DNA of 64,000 nt, taken from positions 434,001 through 498,000 of the forward strand of contig MCFL01000001.1 of assembly GCA_002102555.1 (NCBI GenBank), read 5' to 3'. How positions within the stretch are numbered: the first letter of the stretch is position 1; each line of letters opens with the position of its first letter. The notes beneath the pieces were generated by a model that saw nothing but the letters and a program-made list of their open reading frames with translations, searched no databases and was not told the origin of the DNA. Of this stretch, positions 1-9,585 are shown in pieces. Source of the DNA: Catenaria anguillulae PL171. Taxonomy: Eukaryota > Blastocladiomycota > Blastocladiomycetes > Blastocladiales > Catenariaceae. The position numbers were made by a program, and so were the translations under genes.

Positions 1-569
1 ACAAAGTTAAATACCAAGCGAGACTCGCGAGATGCCATGATCCGCCTGAGAGGACGAGCAATCCCTTTCGAATCAGGCACTAGCCTTCTTGGCCCGCTCG
101 ACGAGGTGCTTCCTTGAAAGATGGAACGTTTTTTTTGTGGGAAACGACTCAATCGCAATATCCTACGGGGGAGGGGAGGCTCTCCTTCCCTGGCCCAGTG
201 CGTCACCTCGACAGTGTTACCCTTGCACAGGCTTGTCCGTGCCTTGGCTGCGGCCAAAGTTTCCGCCGTAATGATCCAGGTGCCGTGATCGCATCTGAGT
301 CGGACCCGGACTAATAGGAACTTGTGGCCGAGGCGGACGACGTCTCGCCGGTAAAAGACGATGGGTGGGCAGCGTCCCCGGCTTATGGCGGCGAGTGCTG
401 GTGCGGCAGCGCTTGAAAATGATGTCCGCGCTAGGCGATCGCGCCGACTTGATTGCCGAGGTCGACAGAGCCGTTCGTTGGACATGGCCGGATAGGGTTG
501 ATGCAATGTGCGGCCCCTGGTCGGCGAACTTGCGACCTGCTCAAACAGACGCATGACGAGCGGGCTCAT
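1..569 (-). CDS. Open frame running off the left edge, unrecognised (doubtful)
   Basis: Reading leftward on the minus strand, a frame with ATG at 569 (MSPLVMRLFEQV...) stays open for about 189 codons to the window edge. The same frame is also open for some codons upstream of that ATG. The translation is basic and Ser/Arg/Pro-rich in its first third. It then has a more structured-looking stretch (VFYRRDVVRLGHKFLLVRVR). I do not recognise a family. Long chance frames are common in this GC-rich sequence, and the same bases carry shorter plus-strand frames, so this may not be a gene. If it is real, its 3' part lies outside the window. Confidence 0.2.
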   Translation of the reverse strand, partial: MSPLVMRLFEQVASSPTRGRTLHQPYPAMSNERLCRPRQSSRRDRLARTSFSSAAAPALAAISRGRCPPIVFYRRDVVRLGHKFLLVRVRLRCDHGTWIITAETLAAAKARTSLCKGNTVEVTHWAREGEPPLPRRILRLSRFPQKKRSIFQGSTSSSGPRRLVPDSKGIARPLRRIMASRESRLVFNF

Positions 570-1217
570 GTCAGTGTCGGGCAAGGAAAGGGGCGACACC
601 ACACGCTCTGCAAGATCACACGTACCCCAACATGCTGTGCAGGGTCAGCACTGTCTCTGGCGCCATGGGAAGGGTTTGGCGGGCGGCTCTGCAGGGAGAT
701 GTTGGGGATTCGGCGTGCCGTTGGTAAGGCGATGCACAGGGTCTCTTTTGCCCCGGCCCGGTCTCGGGCTGCTCGCATGCATGTGCGAGAGAGAGCCGCC
801 AATTCGTTCATACTTATTTCTCATTGATCGTTCCCTTGACAGACTCCGGTCACACTCGATGTCTCGAGAGTCACGGAAGTGTCTTATACGGCAAGACATT
901 CTCGACCTTGTCTTTGCCATTCGCCATCGTCCCTCGTACAAGCACTGTAACGACGAGGACAGGCAACGGACAAACAACTTGAACGCATTGTCACTCGCAC
1001 CATCACTGCAGACGACAGTACTTTCAGACAAGATGAAAGTCTATGAGATGTACTTGCATGGAATGATGTTACATAACCAGAGTAAACATGCGAATGGGAA
1101 ATTGAAAAGTATACAATGTTGGCAGCGTAGTGCAGGATGGGGAACAAGAGAGCCAAAGAGGTTGGAAGAATGATACAAATACAAATCGAAGATAACAGCT
1201 AAGTCGACATCAGTCGC
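570..1217. other. No gene seen
   Basis: Several frames of 80-220 codons overlap here on both strands, but none resembles a protein family and none shows consistent splice signals. The right end is presumably the 3' flank of the secreted-protein gene that stops at 1218. Confidence 0.4.
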
Positions 1218-2888
1218 TTAGTAGAAGCTGTCGCCAGAGTACACTTGTTGCTGCTGCTGCTGTTCTTGCTGCACTTGCGGCTGCTCAGCACCCTTGGCAG
1301 AGTACTGGTCGGCAACAGTGGTGGGCTCGGCCGCGGCGGTGGCCGTAGCGCAGGGCGTGGTCGTGGGCGCGGCAGTCAACGAGGCAACGGCGGTCGTGGC
1401 AGGCACCTCCTCGTCACAGTCCTCCTCGTCGACGAGGTTGTTGGTCGGAACAGGCGCAGCGGTTTGCTCCTCCTCCTCGCAGTCCTCCTCGTCAGCAACC
1501 AAGTTGTTGGTGGGAACGGGCGCGGCAGTCTCCTCTTCCTCGCAATCTTCCTCCTCGTCGACAAGGTTGTTGGTAGGGACCGGAGCAGGCACCTCCTCTT
1601 CGCAATCTTCCTCATCGGCAACCAAGTTGTTGGTTGGGACTGGGGCAGGCGACTCGTCCTCCTCGCAGTCTTCTTCTTGCTCAACGGGCGTCGTGGGCAC
1701 AACCGGGGCACGCTCGCCAATCAAGTCGGCCGTGGGCACGGGCGCGGGCACCTCGTCTTCGCAGTCCTCCTCCTCATCGGCAACCAAATTGTTGGTGGGA
1801 ACCGGAGCGGGAGCCTCGTCTTCGCAGTCCTCTTCGTCATCGACCAAGTTGTTGGTGGGAACCGGAGCGGGCGTCTCTTCGTCCTCGCAATCCTCCTCAT
1901 CGTCGACAAGGTTGTTGGTAGGGACAGGAGCAATGGTCTCTTCGTCCTCGCAATCTTCTTCCTCATCAACCAAGTTGTTGGTCGGGACGGGCTCGATAAA
2001 GTTGCCATTGTCGTCGCAATCGACGTACTCGATCTCAACCTCCTCGTTGACGAGGTTGTTGGTCGGCACGGGCTCGGCGCCGCCATACCCGGGCTGGATT
2101 TGGTCGACGGGCGAGTTACCGCCATACCCAGGGTTGGGCTGGGGCTGCTCGGGGGCGGGCACTGGGGCGGGCTCGGCACCGCCGTAGCCGGGTTGAGCGG
2201 GCTCTTGGGGCTGGAGCGGCGCGGGCGAGTTGCCGCCGCCGTAACCGGGGTTGACGGGCTCTTGCGGCTGGACAGTGGGCTTGGCGTAATCGTAGCCGGA
2301 AGCCGTGGTGGTGGTGGTGGGGGCAACCGTGGCCGATGAAACGGACGAGGCGACGGGCGTAGTCTTGTACTCGTTGGTCGCCGAGGTCGTCAGTTGGGCA
2401 GCGGACGTGGTGGTCGCAACTACAGACGACACGGACGAGGATTGCTGGGTAGCCGACGAGGTCGACGTGACAGCAGCCGAAGACGACGACGACGATGTGC
2501 GAGGACGCTTGCCGTAGCCGTTATCGCCGCCTGCAACCGACGTAGTGGTGGCCACGGCCGACGACACGCTCGACGACTGTTGCTGGGTGGCGGCCGAGGT
2601 CGTGGTCGACACTTTGGCAGCCGACGAGGTGGTCACTTGAGCGGCCGACGAAGAGGAAGCCGTGGTGACGCGCGGGCGCTTGCCATAGCCATTGTCGCCG
2701 CCAGCGGCAGGGGTCGAGGAAGGCGCAGCCGTGGCCGACGAGACAGACGACACAATGACTGGGGTCGGGGCAACCGAGGCGGCCGACGAGGTCGAGGGCT
2801 CAGTTGGGCGCTTGCCGTAGTCGTAGCCAGGGTTGGCCGAGGCGGCGGCAACGAGGACGGCGGCAGCAACGAGAAGTTGGGATTTCAT
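1218..2888 (-). CDS. Secreted Ser/Thr-rich protein with Kex2-type sites and acidic single-cysteine repeats
   Basis: Single exon, 556 residues. It starts with a clear signal peptide (MKSQLLVAAAVLVAAASA, cleavage expected before NPGYDY). Part two is a Ser/Thr/Ala-rich, probably O-glycosylated region with three copies of a YGKRP block (GYDYGKRP once, DNGYGKRPR twice); each holds a dibasic KR, the cleavage site of Kex2-type proteases. Part three has proline-rich NPGYGG repeats. Part four is about ten copies of a 19-22-residue unit of the type APVPTNNLVDDEEDCEDEE, each with one cysteine inside an acidic cluster. A Gln-rich tail ends in SGDSFY. There is no hydrophobic C-terminus for a GPI anchor. 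Function is unknown. It resembles in layout the fungal repeat proteins processed by Kex2, but that is inference. Long plus-strand frames over it are by-products of the repeats. Confidence 0.8.
   Translation of the reverse strand: MKSQLLVAAAVLVAAASANPGYDYGKRPTEPSTSSAASVAPTPVIVSSVSSATAAPSSTPAAGGDNGYGKRPRVTTASSSSAAQVTTSSAAKVSTTTSAATQQQSSSVSSAVATTTSVAGGDNGYGKRPRTSSSSSSAAVTSTSSATQQSSSVSSVVATTTSAAQLTTSATNEYKTTPVASSVSSATVAPTTTTTASGYDYAKPTVQPQEPVNPGYGGGNSPAPLQPQEPAQPGYGGAEPAPVPAPEQPQPNPGYGGNSPVDQIQPGYGGAEPVPTNNLVNEEVEIEYVDCDDNGNFIEPVPTNNLVDEEEDCEDEETIAPVPTNNLVDDEEDCEDEETPAPVPTNNLVDDEEDCEDEAPAPVPTNNLVADEEEDCEDEVPAPVPTADLIGERAPVVPTTPVEQEEDCEEDESPAPVPTNNLVADEEDCEEEVPAPVPTNNLVDEEEDCEEEETAAPVPTNNLVADEEDCEEEEQTAAPVPTNNLVDEEDCDEEVPATTAVASLTAAPTTTPCATATAAAEPTTVADQYSAKGAEQPQVQQEQQQQQQVYSGDSFY
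1400..2085 (-). repeat. In-frame tandem repeat encoding about ten acidic cysteine units
   Basis: Diverged units of about 57-66 nt, each coding for a VPTNNLV core followed by a DEEEDCEDEE-like cluster. One unit (around 1675-1735) is degenerate: it reads VPTADLIGERAPVVPTTPV before its acidic cysteine cluster. Unit length varies by whole codons, so the frame is kept throughout, which indicates selection on the protein. Confidence 0.85.
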
Positions 2889-3801
2889 GTTGAAAGGAAG
2901 GAATGTGGGGTTGGAATCACAAGGTCTATGAGGGTGGAGAAATTCCGTCTATGGGGAATGGTGGGTTTGGAAGAAAAGCAGGCGTGGAGTTGGGTTGGAT
3001 ACTGACGGTACTTGTCTGTCTCGCGTGCAGTGAAATGGAATCCAGCGACGGTGTCTGTGGGGGGGCGTGCGGCGGTTATGTACTCGGGCACGGCATCAGA
3101 ATATCCAGCATGACGGTCATCAATCGCAAACGGGCCAGCCCATGAGCCAAGGCATTGAGTGGGACTGGGGAAAATAGAATTGAACTTGAAATGGGAGGCA
3201 CGGCGCGGGCTTTACCCGAGCAGCCTGCGAGCTCGCACTATGGCATGCGAGAAATGGTTCATGGCTGCGCATGGCTGGGGGCTTGCGTTGTTATTGATAC
3301 ACCTTTCATTTCGATTGGAGCGAGGCTCGCCAAGGCTCAAGGCAGGGCGAGGTCATGACTTTTTGTTCGCAGGGCGCAGCGGCGGCTGATGCATTTGGCA
3401 GACGCAGACGCGTGTGGCTTCCGAGCTGGATCGGCGGCCCACGTCTGAGGGATCTGTAGGTATGTATCCACTCCAGGCTCCATTCCGCTCATGCACCTAT
3501 CATATATATGATATCACCACATGGACCGATGCACCTTTACGGTCGAAATGGTTGACCTGCGGTGGCACAACTGCTCGGACTCGCACGCATTGTCGGTCGA
3601 TCTGCGCCATGTCCTGAACACCCAAATCCAGTCGTGTATCTCTCCCCCATCCCAACCTCTTTTCCCTGCTTGCTTTCCAGATCGAGCGGACGAGATCTCG
3701 CAGTGACAGACCAACCACCAAACAGACCAGGGTCGGCAAAACTGCTGCTTGTATGGTATCGAGTCAACAATGAGGAAACAGCACTGAACAACACTTGCAA
3801 C
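2889..3801. promoter_or_regulatory. Upstream region of the secreted-protein gene; no gene seen
   Basis: This gap lies between the secreted-protein start (2888) and the stop of the FHA gene (3802). Minus-strand frames at 3500-3740 include a hydrophobic stretch (LPTLVCLVVGL). I could not splice it in phase onto the FHA gene, whose last exon already ends in a stop codon at the exon edge. I leave the stretch unassigned. Confidence 0.4.
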
Positions 3802-5462
3802 TTACCCGTCCTGAACCAGTTTGGCGGCCGCTTCACGAAACGCGTCCACATTCCACGGCACGAGCGAAGAATGCAGAAGATCCAACCTCGGGTCGTTGCG
3901 GTCAGCGAGGGCCAGAATCCGCGTGCGTACTGTGTCCGACTGCCAAGTCATGTTGGACACGGAATCAATCAACGCTACTCGTGTCGCTGTGTCAGTTTTC
4001 GAAACCAAAGTGCCTCACCTTACATACAATAGAGTCGGCATACCCTTGCTGTTTCCCGGCAGAGAAATCAACTCGACGGGCGTGTCCGGAGCCGGCGCGG
4101 CAGCAGAATCAAGCACCGCCTTGGGATCGATCCCCGAAAGGAGCGGTTGTAGAAACGTGGACGGGCAGGTCGGCGCAAGTGCGGCCCAGATGGTGGCAAA
4201 CTCGGCTTCGGCGGCGACAGTGGCTGCATCAGATGGGTTTGGTCGGAACCTGAGAAAAAAAATGGAAAGCATCGAGTTACATAATGGTGTCTTCAGGCCA
4301 ATGTTTGGGACAGAAATGAGATTGGGCGTACTCTGGACTGCTGGCACCATTCTGGTCTACCGCGGGATTCGAGTTGACGTTGGGATCAGATGATGTCGGC
4401 GTCGCATCAACAGGGTTGATGACGACCTTATACCGAAGACACTCGTGAATGACTGTGTGCGATACCAGGAAAGAAGAAATCAGGGGCCACCAAGACATGA
4501 AAACATAAAGAGTGCGAGAACCGAACCTCCTTGGTGGTCGTAATCCTCACCCAGCTGCAGCAAGTCTCCATCAAAGATTTCAAAAGGAGCACTTTCAACG
4601 TTGATGGCAGACAGGCGACGGCCATTGACAAACGTGCCCGATGAGCTCTTTGTGTCTTGAATCCAGTACTGTGAATGCGCAACGATAGCCGTTTGTCAGT
4701 CATTCTTGTCACAGCAAGTCTTGTGTGACTGGACGCACGCACCCGCTTGTTTTGTCGAAAAATACGACAGTGGTGTCGAGAAATGACCTTGGACCGCAAC
4801 ATGACTATTGCCTTGTTATAATCGGTCACAACTTTGGGTTTCCGCGTCGGCTGAGGTGAACTGTTGCTGCTCATATTGTTGGCGCTCGACGACAATGTGG
4901 GGTTGGGCTGCAGCGAGGCCGAGGACTGGTGCGCAGGAAGTGGAGGTATTGGCGGCGGAGGAGACGAAGAGGGCGCTGAAGCAGCGAGGGCATAATTGGC
5001 AGCCGAATCGGTGACAATCATTGTGGACCGCTTGGATTCGACCAGGCGGCCAATGGCCAGGCAGTCGCCATCCGTACAGAGTGGCAGGCGAAGCACATCG
5101 GATGGCTGGAGAGATTGCGGAATGAGAACGACAGCGGCGTGTTGCGAAAAGAAGAGGTTGCCTCCGCCGCTGCTGCCAGACACGGCTGTGGGCGGGATCA
5201 CGGACAGTCGGGGTGCAGGTGGGATTGGAAGCAACAACGCCGAGCTTGATGTTGGGACGGGTTGGCCAGAGGTTCCAGGGGTGAGGCTCCCGGTCGAAGA
5301 CGAAGATCGAAGCAAAAGACCGTGCGAAAGTCCAGGCGAGTGCATAGAGGCGGCTGTTGGTCCCAGTGTGGTCGCGACGCTCATGGTCGGCGATGAGCCG
5401 GGGAGGTGTGCATGAGTACTTGGGACAGTGAGCTTATCCATCACGGCATTGCCATTAGTCAA
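3802..5462 (-). CDS. FHA-domain protein
   Basis: Five exons: 5462-4743, 4668-4527, 4452-4332, 4249-4044, 3986-3802; all junctions keep phase and give 457 residues. Residues about 1-100 are Ser/Pro-rich and disordered. A forkhead-associated domain covers roughly 110-290 with a long low-complexity insertion. Its hallmarks are seen: SKVISRHHCRIF, then across the first intron TKSSSGTFVNG, then the DGDLLQLGEDY strand. FHA domains bind phosphothreonine peptides. The DGDLLQLGEDY ending resembles the SLMAP/Far10 class. The C-terminal 150 residues (from PSDAATVAAEAEF) match nothing I know, and no coiled coil or tail anchor is visible, unlike Far10. The partner and process are therefore not assigned. 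Confidence 0.75.
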
Positions 5463-6019
5463 TTAATGCGCCAAGTCATGCCATAGAGAAAATGGTTATG
5501 ATATTTACTTCATTTTCGTGATCCCCGGCTTAAGCTTGTCCTTACATCTTTCGCTCCGGGCATGAAGATCGACAGCCAACAACCGACAACCTGGTCCGTG
5601 GCTCTGTCTGCGGCTGCTGCTAGTCGATGTCCAATAAACCACCACACATGACTAATCCGAAAACATGCAGCCAAGGTCGTCGAGCCTGCCCTATCCTCGG
5701 GCCCATGACACAGATAGTATTCATGCACAGCAAGACGCCTTTCAAACCCTCGACGCATCTCTCAAAGGTGAGTCAAGGCCAATCGGCGTCTGTGGCGATG
5801 GGACAGCCCGGCACTCACCTACCACTAGAAACCTGAGCATCTCTTCCGGTGCTTGTGTATAAGCCACTGCACAATGACGTAGAGGGCGGCGCTGTATACT
5901 TTTCTGCTCACATGAAATATGTATATACTGCAATTCAAGCGACCAATTCTGTCCGCACTTGTCGAACGCGCTCACATGATGCTCGTCGGAACAGTCCATC
6001 TGACTCGCCCACAGACACC
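5463..6019. promoter_or_regulatory. Divergent promoter region, FHA gene and receptor gene
   Basis: The 557 bases separate two genes transcribed away from each other. Short frames on both strands do not resemble proteins. No specific element was identified. Confidence 0.4.
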
Positions 6020-7592
6020 ATGATATCTGAACTGCAGAAATGGCAATCGGCAGAGTGGACGTCAACGGCCCTGGACCAGGACCACGCACGAGCATGGAAC
6101 ACGTTCTACATGGCCGAGTTTGGGCTTGTCATGCTTCTAAACGGCCTGGTCATCCTTGGATCGCTCAAGAGCGACAAGGTTCACGCAGAGTTGCTGGCGA
6201 ATGCAAACAGTCTCTTGTTCTTCATGCTCTGGTATGTGTACTCTTGCTCCTACACCCATGTTTTTATTTGAGACGAGATTGAGAAATGCAGTTGATCCAA
6301 CGTCATCGAAACGTCTGAGTTTCGTAGTGTCAACAACTTCCTCTTCGGTTTCTTTCAAGCTCTTTCCCGCACGCTGTTTGTCCTTGCCGGATACGCATGG
6401 CACGAGCTCCCCTGCGCCATCAATGCCGCGGTCAACACGCTGTTCCTGGCTGCATCGCTACTCTTCTTGATGGCAATTGCCCTCGAACAACTTGCATCCG
6501 TCGTATTGCTTTCACGCGTCCCCATTGACCGCATTCCCCACGTCATTGTGGGCATCTACACGTCGGCGGGGCTGTGGATTGTGGCGCAACTGGCGCCGCC
6601 AGGAAGACCAGTGTATACTGCCGGTGGTGAGTTTTGTTTTAGCACGTCGACCGGAGGGTGGGTCGGCGTGGCCAATGTTCTGCTTGTGCCCGTCAATTTG
6701 GTGACGCTCATTGGCACGTACATGTGCATCTTTGTGAGGTTGAGTCGTGTGTTTCGCGCATCGAGTCGCAGGAGAGCCAGGGCCGGCAAGATGGGGCCAG
6801 GGCCGGTGGGAAAGAGCTTGGAGACGGTGGTGGCCGGTCGACCAGCCATGGAAAGCATGGGTATGTCAGTGCAGGATCACGAGGCAAGCAGAATTCTGAA
6901 GCAGCGAGGGTGGCCATCGGCATCGTTACTGTAGAGCGAAGGTCAAAGGACGACCGAGAGGCGAGCGTGCAGCGCAAATTCGCAATTCGAGGGGCCCTGG
7001 CATTGCTCAATTCAAGGTGTGTACGCTGCCTACCGTTATGTTCCCGACCGTTGCTAAACACCGACTTCTGGTGATTGGTCGGATTGTATACTCATACTCT
7101 CTTGCGATAGCTTTCTGGTCCGCTCCTCCGTTCCCCCCTATTTGATTGAAGCTCCCAGCATGTCGCCCCTTCTGACAGCAGCTGTGTGGATAGTTTGTTC
7201 CTATTTGGATTGTCTTTCTCAACTTGTACCGCACTGGCCGAAGAGGCCCCATCTCGCTGGACACTGGTTCGTTGCCTCACGCTCTTCCCACCCATAGTCA
7301 ATTCTGACAAAGATAGTGTCAAAAAATGATCCATGGTTGCACAGCCGCCTTCTGCTTTGCCTTCTTCAGTGCCATCCTCGACCCGATCATTGGCTGCATC
7401 CAGGATAAACGCATTCGCGCCGCCATTTATGTCATGCTGTTCCGGCGCGTGACCACCATGCCTGAATCACGCTCGTCATCATCAACAGCGGCTCCCAGCT
7501 ATGGCAACGGGGACGCAGTGGTGGTCCTGTCCTTGTCGAGAAAGCAGAAGCAATTACGAAGCCCGCTCATGTCAGTGTTGGGAAACGAATAG
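6020..7592 (+). CDS. Rhodopsin-like (class A) seven-transmembrane receptor
   Basis: Proposed exons 6020-6235, 6320-6860, 6935-7016, 7111-7225, 7317-7592 (409 residues, phases consistent; the end of exon 4 could instead be 7192). Hydrophobic helices: TM1 about 28-49, TM2 57-85, TM3 106-134, TM4 144-164, TM5 184-212, TM6 around the RKFAIRGALALLNS junction, TM7 with AFFSAILDPIIG. Class A features are visible. Cys104 lies before TM3 and Cys178 in loop 2, the usual disulfide pair. EQL at the end of TM3 sits where (D/E)RY is expected, followed by VVLLSRVP. LDPIIG sits in place of NPxxY and is followed by a basic helix 8 (QDKRIRAAIY). It is presumably a plasma-membrane receptor coupling to a G protein; the ligand is unknown. 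The altered EQL and DPIIG motifs make normal activation uncertain. TM6 is the least certain part of the model. Confidence 0.6.
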
Positions 7593-7700
7593 AAAGTATT
7601 CATAGACAGCACTGAGGAGACTTCAAAAACACACAAGGCGAGGAACAGGTAGGTATGTATGGTACAGAGGGAAGAAGCTGAGGGTTGGAAAAAAAGAATG

Positions 7701-8929
7701 TCATTTGGGGTTGAATGCCGACCCAGCACCCCTCGAAGTCGCAAGTGCAGCTGCCATGAGGCGCTTCTTGCGCGACAATGTTGATGATGATGATGATGAT
7801 GCCGAAGTAGACGATGAAGACGACGGTAAATGCGAGCGAGACAATCCCAACGACGGAGCCAATGACTTGCGTGTTGTTGATTTTGCTACCCGCCCGCTCA
7901 TGACGGGCTGCCGCAGAATCTGGTCCAGTTTACGCTGGACGAGTTGTTGAGGGTCTCGCGTTGCCGAGGCTAGGTGGCCGGCCAGCGATGACGTGTTGTG
8001 CGTTGAATGCATATAGATGCAGTGGGAAAGTGATGGACGAGTTACGATCTGGATGACAGGAAATGAATCATGGAGAAAGCGACACGGACCATGATCCAGC
8101 TCGAGCATTGCCTCCATCTGGTCCGAGGCAGACGGCGGGAGGATGGGCAACGAAGTGCCAATGCGGTCAGCAACAGATTTGGCTTCCTTGATTGCTGCGA
8201 CTCGTTCCTTTTTCTCTGCCTGGGGAGCCGAAAAGTGGGTCAGACCTAGGGGGACGGTTGACATAGATGAATTGATGAAATGTCATGTATTTTGCGTACT
8301 CGAAACTTGCGACGGAGGAGTTGGTTGCTTGAAAAGTCGTCCTCAAACTGAGAGTCTTGAATGTCTCGCAATTCAGCGATACGCTCTGCGCGAGCTCGGG
8401 CAAGCTCCTTATCCTTGGTTGCATGCTCGAGCCGGTAAAGCGGGTCGGCAGCCAGCCTTTCCGCATTGTCCTCGGCTGATGGAACAAATCGGGGTCAGTG
8501 GAACTGCTTCTCGACTCAAGTCCCCATGGACATACAGTTGACGGCCATGACTTGCGCATCCTCTGGATCAAACTCCTCAACCCGCTTGCGAGCACCCTCC
8601 ACAATCTCGTACTCTGCATTTTTTGGATCGGTGCGAATCTCGAACCAGTTTGGGCACAAGTGGCACTTCATCCGGAAGCTCCAAATGGGTGTCGAGTAGT
8701 AGTTGCCGGCCTTTTTCTTTTCGGCATTATACCGCGTGCCCATGCCGACATGGTTGTTGCACCCTGCGCACCAGATGTTGAATGGGAGCTCGAAGCGGAT
8801 GATGAGGATGCCGTCCGACTTGAGCTTTCGTGCCCGCTTGCCGAGGGCATGGACGCCCTGGTGCTGGTTGGCCGAGTTGTGCTTTGCCGGGTCAAAGTCC
8901 TTGGGGAAGTGCTTATTGAAGGCTTGCAT
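7701..8929 (-). CDS. SAF4: CWC16-family splicing factor (SAF4/CCDC130 type)
   Basis: Exons 8929-8536, 8475-8300, 8219-7701, 362 residues. The start MQAFNKHFPKDFDP matches the MQGFN start of fungal Saf4 proteins. The CWC16 domain follows: HALGKRARKL, GILIIRFELPFNIWC, a zinc-type pair CAGC, then GMGTRYNAEKKKAGNYY, MKCHLC and FEIRTDPKNAEYEIVEGARK. Proteins of this family sit in the catalytic spliceosome beside Yju2. Downstream there is a charged helical region (AERLAADPLYRLEHATKDKE) and a Ser-rich basic tail encoded partly by a GAT/ATC trinucleotide run. The stretch after MLELDH at about 8090-8000 is in frame but unlike the family, and could be an unspliced intron beginning GTCCGTGTC. Confidence 0.85.
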
Positions 8930-9585
8930 GGTGTGCAATTGGTTGCCGAGAGTATGTCAACAAGACTGCATGGGTGGCATTGACACTTGCATCTGAGACG
9001 CCAAGCTGTAATGAGCCGTCAATGTATTTCCGGCCGGGCATGCCAGATCGGCGGCGGGATGAAGAACCGGACGCGCAGGAGTCGAAAGCCCACCTGGGGG
9101 AGCCCGCTGGGGGTCCGAGGCCGGAGGGGGCCGTGACCGCGCAGGAAAAGGACGTCGTCATCCATGCATGTCAGTCAATCGTTGATATTTACAATCCGCA
9201 ATGAAACTATCTCGCAATGTATCGCCAACGGGCGTCGCGACTTCGTCTACTTCGCCGCCACCTCCCAGCGCCGCAGCCAGACCAATGCAAGCGACGATTC
9301 CGGCACCGGGAGCCAGCGCGCCGTCCAACGGACCAGCAGCAGCAGACTTTGACGTGCGCTTCATGCCGATTTCGCAGACAATGATTTGGTGATCCCTCAC
9401 CATCGCGCGTGCAACACTTCCACAGTCGCGAGGATGGCTCCACATGTCTCTGAAGCGCCGCCGCAAGGAATACGTCACGCTGAGGCCCATCAGGCATGTC
9501 ATCATATTCCTTCTACTGGGCTCACGGCCGGGAGCAGCGCGGCAACGCGTCCTTCTCCATGCTGAATCCATCAGTTGGCTGACCA
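8930..9585. promoter_or_regulatory. Divergent promoter region, SAF4 and 5-phosphatase genes
   Basis: The 656 bases hold no credible gene. A GATCGGC element lies at 9046-9052, the same core found in other divergent gaps of this window. Confidence 0.4.

Noticed and set aside
580-640. An 18-base GTACGT...CAG intron that would extend the left-edge frame
   Set aside because: Far shorter than any supported intron in the window (about 45 bases and up).
1245-2339. Long plus-strand frames (364 and 297 codons) over the secreted repeat gene
   Set aside because: They mirror the repeat units of the minus-strand gene, have poly-Leu and poly-Ser composition and no start context. They arise because the repeats lack stops in several frames.
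7784-7803. GAT trinucleotide run as a possible regulatory repeat
   Set aside because: It lies in the SAF4 coding sequence and simply encodes a serine run.
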